Assembly (NCBI RefSeq): GCF_024710485.1
Contig: NZ_JANJUQ010000030.1
Span: 1-64,000, forward strand
DNA from: Flavobacterium sp.
GTDB lineage: Bacteria > Bacteroidota > Bacteroidia > Flavobacteriales > Flavobacteriaceae
Reading direction: 5' to 3'
DNA length: 64,000 nt
Both the position numbers and the translations under genes were made by a program. Each line of letters opens with the position of its first letter. The stretch's first letter is position 1. Below, in pieces: positions 16,774-26,994 of the stretch. The notes under the pieces are model-generated. The model made no database searches. It was not told the origin of the DNA and saw only the letters and a list, made by a program, of their open reading frames with translations.

Positions 16774-19700
16774 TTAATTTTTTGTAGTAAGGTAATTCCA
16801 TTCGATGACACTTTCGTTGTATAGGTTTACGGTGTCGATGTAACTGTTATGGATGGTTAAGGCTTGGTTAATCAACATCACCCAGTCGAGGTAATTGATG
16901 TCGCCACCCAAAAACTGACGGTTAGCCGTTTCCGAAATTAGGATGGCATTCAGTAAACCGGTTTTCTCGAAATAGTTGAGTTTTTCAGCATTGTTTTTAA
17001 CCATCAATTCAGTTTGAATGCGTTGTCGTTCTAAGTTGTTTTTCTCTCTTTGGTATTCTTCGGCAGCCATTTGTTCTTGTACTTTGGCTGCTTTAACTTT
17101 AGCACTTTGAGAACCGCCTAACAACGGAATGCCTAAGCCAATTTGCGCCGAGTGGAAACGATTTGACTTATCGTAAAAAATGTTATCGGCTCCTGTACCT
17201 GTAATCGACATATTATTGTAACCTAAAGTTAGCATCGGCAATTTTCGTGCTTTTTCTAACTGAGTCTGAGCGGCAGCAGTAGCTTTTTGTTGCTCTAAAC
17301 TTTGCAATAACGGGTGCTGTTCTATACTCGATATTTCTTCGTCTTTGAATTCGATTTTGGATGAACCGGCTGTCGGAATGACGGTTTGTTCCGAATTTAA
17401 AAGCAATTGCAATTTACTGCTCCAAAGTTCTTTGTCTTGTTGTAACTGTAACAATTGCAGTTTTAATTGACCTAATTGCATTTCGGCTGTGGTTTTCTCC
17501 AAGATGTTACTTTCTCCTTTTTGAAGGCGCAATGCTGCTTTTCGCAAAAACTCGGTTAATAAAGTGTCACTTTTTTGCAGCAATTTTTCTTTTTCATTTA
17601 GGGTAAGTATGCTGTAAAAGGTCAGCGTTACTTCTTTTTTCAGCGCAGCTTCTTTCAAAGCTACTAATGCAGTGGCGGTTTTCCATTCTGAGGTCAGCAC
17701 CTTTCTTTGACGATTGTATACGGTTGGAAAATCAAATGATTGTGCAATGCCGAAACGAGTATCAGTAAAACTGCTGTTGAATTGCCCGATTTCCGAATTG
17801 AGATTGGTCGCCGGCAAATTGGTCGCAGAGCGAATCAGTTTTTGTTGGTAATCGGCTCTTAATCGGTCAATCTTTACCGTTTGGTTATTGCTTAAAGCAG
17901 TTTTGAGGGCTTCATCTAATGTCATTTTAGTTTGGGCGTTGGTCGGAACTACTGACAAGAACAGCAATAAAAGAAGCAGAGTTGTTTTAGAAAATAGTTT
18001 CATTTTAAATCCTTTTTCAAAAGTAACATAGAGTATCGGTAAAACGAATAAGGTCAGTAAAGTGGCAATCATCAAACCACCAATTACTACGGTCGCCAGC
18101 GGTCGTTGTACTTCGGCACCTGAACCGTTGCTGATAGCCATCGGTAAAAACCCCAGAGATGCTACGAAAGCGGTCATCAATACAGGTCGCAAACGCACTT
18201 TGGTTCCCATTAGTACAACTCGGTTTAAATCGTTCATACCTTCTGCTTTGAGTCGGTTAAATTCAGATATCAACACGATTCCGTTTAATACCGCTACTCC
18301 GAATAGCGCGATAAATCCAATGCCGGCACTGATGCTAAAAGGCATGCCACGCAGGGCTAAAAAGAAAATACCACCGATGGCAGACAAAGGAATGGCCGAA
18401 TAAATTAGCAAACCGTGTTTAACCGATCTGAAAGCAAAGAATAATAGGATGAAAATCATCAGTAAAGAAACCGGTACCGCTATCATTAATCGGTCTTTAG
18501 CTTGGTTGAGGTTTTCAAAGGCTCCGCCGTAGGTAGTATAATATCCGGTAGGAAGTTTGATTTGTTCATCGACTTTGGTTTTCAATTCGTTTACAATGCT
18601 TTCAACATCGCGCCCATGAACGTTGAAGCCTACAATAATTCTTCGTTTGGCATCTTCGCGTTGGATTTGATTCGGACCGTCTTTGATAGCCACACTGGCC
18701 AATTGCGACAACGGAATTTGCGAGCCATTTGGTGTTGGAATCAACAAATTTTTAACATCTTCAAGGTCTTTGCGTTTGTCACTGTCTAAACGGACGACTA
18801 ATTCAAATCGCTTTTCGCCTTCAAAGACCAATCCGGTGCTTTGTCCGGCAAAGGCTGTGTTTACTACGCGATTGATATCGGCTATATTTAGGCCGTATTG
18901 TGCAATAACCGGACGATTGTAATCAATAATCACCTGCGGCATACCGGTAATAGGTTCCACATATAGGTTGGCAGCACCTTCCACTGTATTGACAATTTTA
19001 CCCAGTTTTTCGGCGTAAACGGCTAAGGTATCCAGATTTTCACCAAATATTTTACAAACCACATCCTGACGTGCACCGGTCATTAATTCGTTAAAACGCA
19101 TTTGAACAGGATATTGGAATCCGGTGGTTATTCCGGGTACGTCTTGCAAAGCTTTTCCCATTTTTTCAGACAATTCGTCGAAGGTTTCTGCAGAAGTCCA
19201 TTCCGATTTGTCTTTTAAAATCACCATCATATCACTGGCTTCCATCGGCATTGGGTCGGTAGGAACTTCACCGCTTCCGATTTTGGTGACCACTTTTTCC
19301 ACTTCCGGGAATTGGGTTTTTAAGATATGGGCGGCTTTTTGAGTACTTTCTATGGTAGTATTCAAATTACTTCCGGTCAAGACTCGGGTGTCTACCGCAA
19401 AATCGCCTTCCTCTAAAGCCGGGATAAATTCTCCACCTAAAGTACTCAGCACAAATAAAGCGGTAGCAAACAATGCAATCACACCGCCAATAATGGCTTT
19501 CTGGTGGTTCAATGCCTTTTCTAACCAATGTTGGTATTGGCGCTCCAATTTGAACATCATCCGATCGGAAAAATTTGGCTTGTGATTGATTTTTTTGCTT
19601 AAAAACAAAGCACTCATCATCGGAATGTAAGTCAATGACAACAAGAAAGCACCCAATAAAGCAAAAGCTACAGTTTGTGCCATCGGTTTGAACATTTTAC

Positions 19701-21120
19701 CTTCGATTCCTTCCAAAGTAAAAATAGGTAAGTATACTATCAGAATAATAATTTGGCCGAAAACCGCACTGTTCATCATTTTTCCGGCAGAAGTTTCCAC
19801 TTCTTGGTCCATTTTACTCTGCGATATTTTATTAATTTGACTGAACTTTTTACTGTGGGTAAGTTGGTGCATTACAGCCTCAACGATGATTACTGCACCA
19901 TCGACTATCAAACCGAAATCGAGCGCTCCTAAACTCATTAAGTTGCCACTAACACCAAAGGTATTCATCAGGATAATGGCAAATAACATGGCTAGAGGAA
20001 TCACTGAAGCCACAATCAACCCGGCACGGAAGTTTCCCAGGAATAAGACCAATACAAAAATTACAATCAGCGCACCTTCCAAAAGGTTCTTTTCAACTGT
20101 TCCTATCGCATTGTTGACCATTTTGGTTCGGTCAAGGAACGGTTCAATAGTTACGCCTTCCGGTAATGTTTTCTTGATTAATTCGATTCGGTCTTTAACA
20201 TTTTTGATTACTTCACTACTGTTGGCGCCTTTAAGCATCATTACAATAGCACCGGCCACTTCGCCTTCATCATTGTAACAAAGCGCACCGTAACGGGTAG
20301 CGTGTCCGGTATTGATTTTGGCGATGTCTTTCAAAAATACCGGAGTACCGCTTGGTGTAGTTTTGACAGCAATATTTTCGATGTCTGCAATCTTACCGAT
20401 TAGTCCTTCACTTCTGATGAATAGCGTTGTAGCGCCTTTTTCAATGTAAGCACCACCGGTATTTTGATTGTTTTGTTCTAAAGAGTTAAAAACATCGTTG
20501 ATGGATAAGCCATGAGCGTGAAGCTTGTTGGGATCGATGGCAATTTCAAATTGTTTTAATTTTCCGCCAAAACTACTCACTTCGGCAACACCTTTTACGC
20601 CTAAGAGTTGTCGACGAACAATCCAATCTTGTATGGTTCTGAGTTCGGTTTCATCATATTGGTCTTCATAGCCTTTTTCCGGACGAACTACGTATTGGTA
20701 AATTTCACCTAAACCGGTTGAAACCGGACCTAATTCGGGTGTTCCGATACCTGCGGGAATTTGGGTTTGGACTAACTGTAAGCGTTCTGCTACTTGTTGA
20801 CGTGCCCAATAAATATCGGTTTCATCGTCAAAAACGATGGTTACTAAAGACAAACCAAAGCGCGAAAAACTTCGGATTTCTTTTAAACCCGAAATGTTGC
20901 TGTTGGCTTGTTCTACCGGAAAGGTAACCAAACGCTCAATGTCGGTGGCTCCGAAAGAGGGAGCAATGGTGATGACTTGCACCTGATTATTGGTGATATC
21001 AGGAACGGCATCAATTGGCAATTTAGTGGTTTCATAGATACCGTAAAGCAACAATGCAATGGTAAACAAACCCACAATAAGCTTATTCCTTACGGAAAAA
21101 GCAATAATTTTATTTAACAT
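16774..21120 (-). CDS. CzcA-type heavy-metal RND pump fused to a TolC-like channel
   Basis: 1448 residues, one unbroken frame. Residues 1-1039 are an HME-family RND transporter: LPIDAVPDITNNQVQV (34-49), the proton-relay TM4 motif LDFGLIVDGA with D401 and D407, and TM clusters around 340-540 and 870-1030. The DFGLIVDG signature is that of divalent-cation (Co/Zn/Cd/Ni) pumps rather than Cu/Ag pumps. At M1040 a complete signal-peptide-like segment begins (KLFSKTTLLLLLLFLSVVPTNA), followed by a TolC-family outer-membrane factor (about 1065-1448) with MTLDEALKTAL, long alpha-helical hairpins and two repeats. The fused product would be expected to be cut after TNA. The adaptor gene follows after 2 bp. 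Substrate is inferred. Confidence 0.93.
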   Translation of the reverse strand: MLNKIIAFSVRNKLIVGLFTIALLLYGIYETTKLPIDAVPDITNNQVQVITIAPSFGATDIERLVTFPVEQANSNISGLKEIRSFSRFGLSLVTIVFDDETDIYWARQQVAERLQLVQTQIPAGIGTPELGPVSTGLGEIYQYVVRPEKGYEDQYDETELRTIQDWIVRRQLLGVKGVAEVSSFGGKLKQFEIAIDPNKLHAHGLSINDVFNSLEQNNQNTGGAYIEKGATTLFIRSEGLIGKIADIENIAVKTTPSGTPVFLKDIAKINTGHATRYGALCYNDEGEVAGAIVMMLKGANSSEVIKNVKDRIELIKKTLPEGVTIEPFLDRTKMVNNAIGTVEKNLLEGALIVIFVLVLFLGNFRAGLIVASVIPLAMLFAIILMNTFGVSGNLMSLGALDFGLIVDGAVIIVEAVMHQLTHSKKFSQINKISQSKMDQEVETSAGKMMNSAVFGQIIILIVYLPIFTLEGIEGKMFKPMAQTVAFALLGAFLLSLTYIPMMSALFLSKKINHKPNFSDRMMFKLERQYQHWLEKALNHQKAIIGGVIALFATALFVLSTLGGEFIPALEEGDFAVDTRVLTGSNLNTTIESTQKAAHILKTQFPEVEKVVTKIGSGEVPTDPMPMEASDMMVILKDKSEWTSAETFDELSEKMGKALQDVPGITTGFQYPVQMRFNELMTGARQDVVCKIFGENLDTLAVYAEKLGKIVNTVEGAANLYVEPITGMPQVIIDYNRPVIAQYGLNIADINRVVNTAFAGQSTGLVFEGEKRFELVVRLDSDKRKDLEDVKNLLIPTPNGSQIPLSQLASVAIKDGPNQIQREDAKRRIIVGFNVHGRDVESIVNELKTKVDEQIKLPTGYYTTYGGAFENLNQAKDRLMIAVPVSLLMIFILLFFAFRSVKHGLLIYSAIPLSAIGGIFFLALRGMPFSISAGIGFIALFGVAVLNGIVLISEFNRLKAEGMNDLNRVVLMGTKVRLRPVLMTAFVASLGFLPMAISNGSGAEVQRPLATVVIGGLMIATLLTLFVLPILYVTFEKGFKMKLFSKTTLLLLLLFLSVVPTNAQTKMTLDEALKTALSNNQTVKIDRLRADYQQKLIRSATNLPATNLNSEIGQFNSSFTDTRFGIAQSFDFPTVYNRQRKVLTSEWKTATALVALKEAALKKEVTLTFYSILTLNEKEKLLQKSDTLLTEFLRKAALRLQKGESNILEKTTAEMQLGQLKLQLLQLQQDKELWSSKLQLLLNSEQTVIPTAGSSKIEFKDEEISSIEQHPLLQSLEQQKATAAAQTQLEKARKLPMLTLGYNNMSITGTGADNIFYDKSNRFHSAQIGLGIPLLGGSQSAKVKAAKVQEQMAAEEYQREKNNLERQRIQTELMVKNNAEKLNYFEKTGLLNAILISETANRQFLGGDINYLDWVMLINQALTIHNSYIDTVNLYNESVIEWNYLTTKN

Positions 21121-21191
21121 GATTTTTTAAATAACTTAATTAATATTTTAATTGTTGGCACACCTAAAAGGGACCAATAAAACAAGTAGAA

Positions 21192-21581
21192 TTAAGCTAT
21201 TTTGGGCGGTTGCCAAATGGAACCTTGATCTGAGGAGTAAAGACGACTAATGTAAAAATCGGATGCAGTTTTAACTTCAGCCAAAAGTTTATGGTGACTG
21301 ATTTCGTAATAATTTATTTCCGGTATAATCGTTAAATAAGTTAAACCATTATTACAGTCGGCACTTTTATAAGGAAGTTTCATGTCTTTGTCACGATCGC
21401 CATCGTTTACATCTCCGTGACCATAGTGTAAACAAAGAAAAGACCAAAGTGTCATGGATTGATTTTCTTCTTTGTGATCGTAAAAATGTTCCACCAAAGC
21501 CGGAATCTTCAACAACTCGAAGCATTCGGTGGAAGAAGAAACATATAACGACAATAAAAGTATTGCTAATACTCTTCGCAT
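21192..21581 (-). CDS. Small exported protein heading the metal-efflux operon
   Basis: 129 residues with a signal peptide (MRRVLAILLLSLYVSSSTEC). The mature part has ELLKIPALVEHFYDHKEE, SFLCLHYGHGDVNDGDRDKDMKLPY and a C-terminal SDQGSIWQPPKI. Histidines and acidic residues (HFYDHKEE, HYGHGDVND) could bind a metal, but this is a guess. I recall similar small proteins before CzcA-type pumps in other Bacteroidetes. It lies 71 bp upstream of the pump gene, same strand, behind a good promoter. Function unknown; a periplasmic metal-binding or sensing role is plausible. The start is the ATG at 21581; an overlapping ORF in another frame is a shadow. Confidence 0.75.
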   Translation of the reverse strand: MRRVLAILLLSLYVSSSTECFELLKIPALVEHFYDHKEENQSMTLWSFLCLHYGHGDVNDGDRDKDMKLPYKSADCNNGLTYLTIIPEINYYEISHHKLLAEVKTASDFYISRLYSSDQGSIWQPPKIA

Positions 21582-21602
21582 GGAAAATTGAGTTTACTGA
21601 CA

Positions 21603-21632
21603 CAAATGTACTAAAGTTTCACTTTTAACAAA
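21603..21632 (-). promoter_or_regulatory. Putative promoter of the metal-efflux operon
   Basis: Minus strand TTTG (21632-21629), 18-bp spacer, TACATTTG (21610-21603), a full match to the Bacteroidetes consensus, 21 bp before the small exported protein gene. Confidence 0.65.
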
Positions 21633-21698
21633 CATGACAAAAGTTATAAAAAAACTGTTTCAATACATTCTTAATCAAATCTTAATGGAAAAGACTGT

Positions 21699-23822
<2,124 letters not shown>

Positions 23823-23824
23823 GA

Positions 23825-25186
23825 CTAGGCTTCTTGCGATAAACGTTCCTGTTCCAGTTTCTCGGCCAAACGCTTTTCGATAATCGGACTGATTAAGGTT
23901 TTGCGTGGATTTTGTTTGACAAACGGATACAACTCGAGGTCGTGTTTCATCTTGTCGTTTTTATTCGGGTATTTGTTAGTACCTAATAGTATTTCTTTGC
24001 CATTGTCGAAAGCCTCTTGCTCTTTGGCGGCACTTTCGCTGATTTTTCGTTGGATAGTACCTTCGATTAACTGGGTAATCAAACCGCCATTGGCTTCGAT
24101 ATCTTTAAATAGGAGTAAAGCCTTTTCGGCCAATTGTTCGGTTAAGGATTCGATGTAATAGGCGCCATCGGCTGCGTTGTTGACCTTGTCAAAATAACTT
24201 TCGTGTTTTAGCACCAACAATTGGTTACGAGCTATTCTATCTCCAAATTCATTGTCTTTGTGGTATAGTGCGTCGTAAGGTAAATTAGCAATGCTATCGG
24301 CACCGCCTAAAATGGCACTCATACATTCGGTAGTAGTGCGCAACATGTTGACGTTGTAATCATACAATGTTTTGTTGCGTTTGGTTGGTGTGGCGATGAT
24401 ATGGCAATCTGCAATGTGGTTGTATTCTTTCGCCAAGGTGTTGAATAATAGTCGTAGTGCGCGCAATTTGGCGATTTCGAAAAAGTAATTGGTACCTACG
24501 GAAACTTCAATCGTAATTGGTTGGTTTAGGTTGGTTACTCTATTGAAATATTCATTAACATGAGCCAAAATATAAGCCAATTGTTGCACCATATTGGCTC
24601 CGGCATTTTGGTAAATACCGCTTCTGATGGTTAAGAAAGGAACCGTTGCTTTGGAAGTGATTTGGTTGAGTTTTTCAAAATCCTTTTCTAGGTTTTCGAA
24701 CCAGTTGCCGTCTTTTACCAATTGGCCGATAGGATCAATTTGAATTACCATATCCGCATTATGCTTAACAGCGAAATCATTGATTTTGGTTGCGAAATCG
24801 ATGGAGAGGAAAGGTAAATAAAAAAAATATTGGGTGTTGGTAAGAGGCAGATTTTGCATCAGGGCTTCCAAGTTAACCGCATCATGTTCTATGGTAAAAC
24901 GAATGCTTTCGGCACCGCGATTCAATGTGTCTATAGCTCTTTTATTGGATTTTACCACATCGTGTACAAAGATGTTTTGCAAAATCGAAAATCCGTTTTC
25001 CTTTGTTGGCGCGGAATAGTTGATTTCGGTTTCGTCTCTGTGGTAAAAAGGTTTTACTTTGATGCCTTCCGGACTTTCCCAAACGAGCGTTTCGTTATAG
25101 TCGGCGCCTTTAAGTTCATATTGAATTTGTTGTTTCCATTGTTTGGAAGACACCGGTTCGAACTCATTGAATAAATTATCGGCCAT
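23825..25186 (-). CDS. mutA: Methylmalonyl-CoA mutase small subunit
   Basis: 453 residues, related to the barrel domain of the large subunit but without the B12-binding motif, as expected of the non-catalytic beta subunit of the heterodimeric enzyme. Seen: [44 protein letters not shown] at the N-terminus (family start), [12 protein letters not shown], and [17 protein letters not shown] near the C-terminus. Adjacent to the large subunit (2-bp gap) and 9 bp after the septum-formation gene. Confidence 0.93.
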   Translation of the reverse strand: MADNLFNEFEPVSSKQWKQQIQYELKGADYNETLVWESPEGIKVKPFYHRDETEINYSAPTKENGFSILQNIFVHDVVKSNKRAIDTLNRGAESIRFTIEHDAVNLEALMQNLPLTNTQYFFYLPFLSIDFATKINDFAVKHNADMVIQIDPIGQLVKDGNWFENLEKDFEKLNQITSKATVPFLTIRSGIYQNAGANMVQQLAYILAHVNEYFNRVTNLNQPITIEVSVGTNYFFEIAKLRALRLLFNTLAKEYNHIADCHIIATPTKRNKTLYDYNVNMLRTTTECMSAILGGADSIANLPYDALYHKDNEFGDRIARNQLLVLKHESYFDKVNNAADGAYYIESLTEQLAEKALLLFKDIEANGGLITQLIEGTIQRKISESAAKEQEAFDNGKEILLGTNKYPNKNDKMKHDLELYPFVKQNPRKTLISPIIEKRLAEKLEQERLSQEA

Positions 25187-25195
25187 GAGTAGTAG

Positions 25196-25549
25196 TTATA
25201 AAGATTTTGACTTGGATTGTTCTTCTTTCAGGGAATCTTCTTCAAATTCGATGATATACACATCCTCGCTATCGCGTTTCATATAGTATTTTTCGCGCGC
25301 GTATTTTTCGATTTGGTCAGGGTTTTTGAGGAGTTTGATATTTTCTTCGTCCTTTTTGATTTCTTCCTGATAGTATTTTTTGTTGTCTTCGAGTTCATCT
25401 AGCTGTTGGTCTAGCACTCGATGTTCCATGTATGAAGTATTGTCTAAAAAAAGCATCCAGATGGTGAAAAAACACAACACGATAACATATCGGTTACCCA
25501 AGATTTTTAGGATAGGATAGGCATCGGTTAGGTTTTTAAAGAAGCTCAT
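25196..25549 (-). CDS. Septum formation initiator (FtsB/DivIC) family protein
   Basis: 117 residues: one TM (about 20-35, YVIVLCFFTIWMLFLD) then a coiled coil (LDQQLDELEDNKKYYQEEIKKDEENIKLL) and the FtsB-like motif DQIEKYAREKYYMKRDSEDVYIIEF. The family joins the divisome with FtsL/FtsQ. In Bacteroidetes it is commonly found between udk and methylmalonyl-CoA mutase, as here. Gap of 11 bp to udk. Confidence 0.88.
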   Translation of the reverse strand: MSFFKNLTDAYPILKILGNRYVIVLCFFTIWMLFLDNTSYMEHRVLDQQLDELEDNKKYYQEEIKKDEENIKLLKNPDQIEKYAREKYYMKRDSEDVYIIEFEEDSLKEEQSKSKSL

Positions 25550-25560
25550 TTTGAATAGAA

Positions 25561-26169
25561 TTAGATAATTCTTTGATTAATTACGGCTCTAACCACATCA
25601 ATAGCTACCGTATTGTATTTGTCGTTCGGAATAATGATGTCGGCAAAAGCTTTGGTAGGTTCGATGAACTGTTGGTGCATAGGCTTTAGTGTAGTTTGAT
25701 AGCGATTCAACACTTCTTCCATATCGCGTCCGCGCTCGGCGATGTCTCTTTTTAAACGGCGAATTAAACGTTCGTCTGAATCGGCGTGCACAAAGATTTT
25801 CACATCAAATAATTCGCGAAGTTCCGGATTGGTTAGGATTAGGATTCCTTCCACAATCATTACTTTTCTGGGATGTGTGATGATAGAATCGTCGGTTCTG
25901 TTGTGTGTGATAAAGGAATAAACCGGTTGTTCTATGGTTTTTCCGGCTTTCAAGTCTTTCAGGTGCTGTACCAAAAGTTCAAAATCGATAGCGCGAGGAT
26001 GATCGAAATTAATCAAGGCTCGTTCTTCAAAGCTCAAGTTGTTGTTTTCTTTGTAATAAGAGTCTTGTGAAATGACGCCCACTTCGGTTTGGGGCAATTC
26101 ATTCATAATTTGGTGAACCACAGTTGTTTTTCCGCTTCCGGTTCCGCCGGCAATTCCGATAATCAGCAT
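25561..26169 (-). CDS. udk: Uridine kinase
   Basis: Phosphorylates uridine and cytidine in pyrimidine salvage. 202 residues from the ATG at 26169 (MLIIGIAGGTGSGKTTV); the ATG 30 bp upstream overlaps the putative promoter region and is unlikely. P-loop GGTGSGKT (8-15), SQDSYYK, NFDHPRAIDFELL, the DVKIFVHADSDERLIRRLKRDI lid and the RYQTTLKPMHQQFIEPTK segment are all typical. First gene of udk-ftsB/divIC-mutA-scpA operon. Confidence 0.95.
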   Translation of the reverse strand: MLIIGIAGGTGSGKTTVVHQIMNELPQTEVGVISQDSYYKENNNLSFEERALINFDHPRAIDFELLVQHLKDLKAGKTIEQPVYSFITHNRTDDSIITHPRKVMIVEGILILTNPELRELFDVKIFVHADSDERLIRRLKRDIAERGRDMEEVLNRYQTTLKPMHQQFIEPTKAFADIIIPNDKYNTVAIDVVRAVINQRII

Positions 26170-26196
26170 AAAGAGTTGTGTTATTTTTACTGAACA

Positions 26197-26204
26197 CAAA
26201 AATA
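26197..26204 (-). promoter_or_regulatory. Putative -7 box of the udk operon (TATTTTTG)
   Basis: Minus-strand TATTTTTG lies 28 bp upstream of the udk ATG. No clear -33 box. Confidence 0.5.
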
Positions 26205-26260
26205 GAAATTATATCGAAAGGGCTTTTGTTTTTTTGAAAATTAAAAAAATGGAAAAACTT

Positions 26261-26290
26261 TTTGTAAACTAATTTATAGTTTTATATTTG
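26261..26290 (+). promoter_or_regulatory. Promoter of tRNA-Pro
   Basis: TTTG (26261-26264), 18-bp spacer, TATATTTG (26283-26290): full Bacteroidetes consensus, 20 bp before the tRNA 5' end. Confidence 0.75.
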
Positions 26291-26310
26291 CACTCCCATT
26301 TGAGGGAATT

Positions 26311-26385
26311 CGGGGTGTAGCGTAGCCCGGTTATCGCGCCTGGTTTGGGACCAGGAGGTCGCAGGTTCGAATCCTGCCACCCCGA
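26311..26385 (+). tRNA. tRNA-Pro (anticodon TGG)
   Basis: Acceptor stem CGGGGTG (26311-26317) pairs with CACCCCG (26378-26384), discriminator A26385. The anticodon stem CCTGG/CCAGG holds the loop TTTGGGA with anticodon TGG at 26346-26348, and the T arm GCAGG-TTCGAAT-CCTGC is perfect. CCA is not encoded (ACG follows). It stands alone between its promoter and a strong terminator. Confidence 0.97.
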
Positions 26386-26390
26386 CGAGT

Positions 26391-26424
26391 AAATCCTTTC
26401 TGCTTTGGCAGAAAGGATTTTTTA
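26391..26424 (+). terminator. Intrinsic terminator after tRNA-Pro
   Basis: Perfect 13-bp stem AAATCCTTTCTGC (26391-26403) / GCAGAAAGGATTT (26408-26420), TTTG loop region, then a T-run. Confidence 0.9.
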
Positions 26425-26760
26425 TTTCCAAAAGAAACGAAGTTTACTTCGGATTTCTTTTGGAAATAAAAAAAATATCAGCGCTGAAAGCGCTGATAGA
26501 TTTACTTGAGATAGAGCCCACATCCAGGATATCTAATCCTGCCCAACTCGTTGCGACTTTTTCTTATAATAAAAAAATCTTCGGATGGCACATCCGAAAT
26601 GATTTACTTGAGATAGAGCCCAATTTCAGGATCACGAAGTAATCCTGCCTGTTATAGATTCCCGCCTGCGCGGGAATGACAAAGTGGTGAAAAGGATTTA
26701 CTTGAGTTACCGCCTACACTCAGTATCACGGCGTAATACTGTGAAGCTGCTTTGCAACAT
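26423..26760 (-). repeat. Non-coding tandem hairpin array downstream of tRNA-Pro
   Basis: No gene is seen between the tRNA and trxB (26386-26994). It begins with a 15-bp palindrome (26423-26437 / 26454-26468). Three imperfect units follow, anchored by GATTTACTTGAG at 26499, 26601 and 26695 (periods 102 and 94 bp); the first two share 22 identical bases. Each unit then has a small hairpin: CAGGAT/ATCCTG (26525-26541), CAGGAT/ATCCTG (26627-26647), CAGTAT/ATACTG (26721-26741). The third has a compensatory G-C to T-A change. On the minus strand units 1 and 2 end in terminator-like hairpins (26476-26498 followed by eight T; 26580-26598 followed by GATTTTTTT). An open reading frame crossing it (26460-26642) is repeat-derived and not believed. 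Function unknown. Confidence 0.7.
26654..26681. repeat. REP-like palindrome ATTCCCGC-CTGC-GCGGGAAT
   Basis: Perfect 8-bp arms at 26658-26665 and 26670-26677, followed by GAC. GC-rich against an AT-rich background and similar to the short dispersed ATTCCCGC..GCGGGAATGAC elements I recall in many genomes. It sits between units 2 and 3 of the hairpin array, where a terminator hairpin would be expected. Confidence 0.6.
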
Positions 26761-26787
26761 CACTGTTTCGGAATGCTAAAAGTCAAC

Positions 26788-26868
26788 TCTAGCCCCGATG
26801 GGAGCAAACTACCGCGTAGTGCGGACAGCGGGACGACTTGTCCTGAGAAAGCCAATGTGGTGCTCCTA
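26788..26868 (-). repeat. Flavobacterium-type dispersed intergenic element
   Basis: Read on the minus strand it starts AGGAGC (26867-26862), contains CCCGCTGTCCGC and ends CTCCCATCGGGGCTAG (near 26803-26788). I recall dispersed elements in Flavobacterium with the same start (AGGAGC), CCCGCT.TCCGC core and ATCGGGGCTA end. Only one copy is in this window, so repetition cannot be shown here. Confidence 0.5.
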
Positions 26869-26964
26869 ATTATAAAACCAAACTTGTTTTTAACAATAAG
26901 GGCATCTTATTCACAAATTGTGTAAAGCGATTGGGTTGTCTTATTATTTTTTCTTGAAATCGCA

Positions 26965-26972
26965 TACATTTG
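26965..26972 (+). promoter_or_regulatory. Putative -7 box of trxB (TACATTTG)
   Basis: TACATTTG matches the consensus and lies 22 bp before the trxB ATG; a -33 box at normal spacing is not clear. Confidence 0.55.
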
Positions 26973-26994
26973 TATCCTAAATAAACTTCAAATC

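Noticed and set aside
16774-21120. Two separate genes (pump and channel)
   Set aside because: The frame is continuous and no stop lies before M1040; a sequencing error cannot be excluded and is listed as a check.
26460-26642. Open reading frame with repeated DLLEIEP residues in the hairpin array
   Set aside because: It starts at a TTG, runs through hairpins and its repeats come from the nucleotide repeat units; no protein-like conservation pattern.
26423-26760. CRISPR array
   Set aside because: Only three unequal units with internal hairpins, no constant repeat with unique spacers and no cas genes.
26386-26994. Further tRNA genes in the array
   Set aside because: T-arm-like hairpins are present, but no acceptor or anticodon stems can be built.
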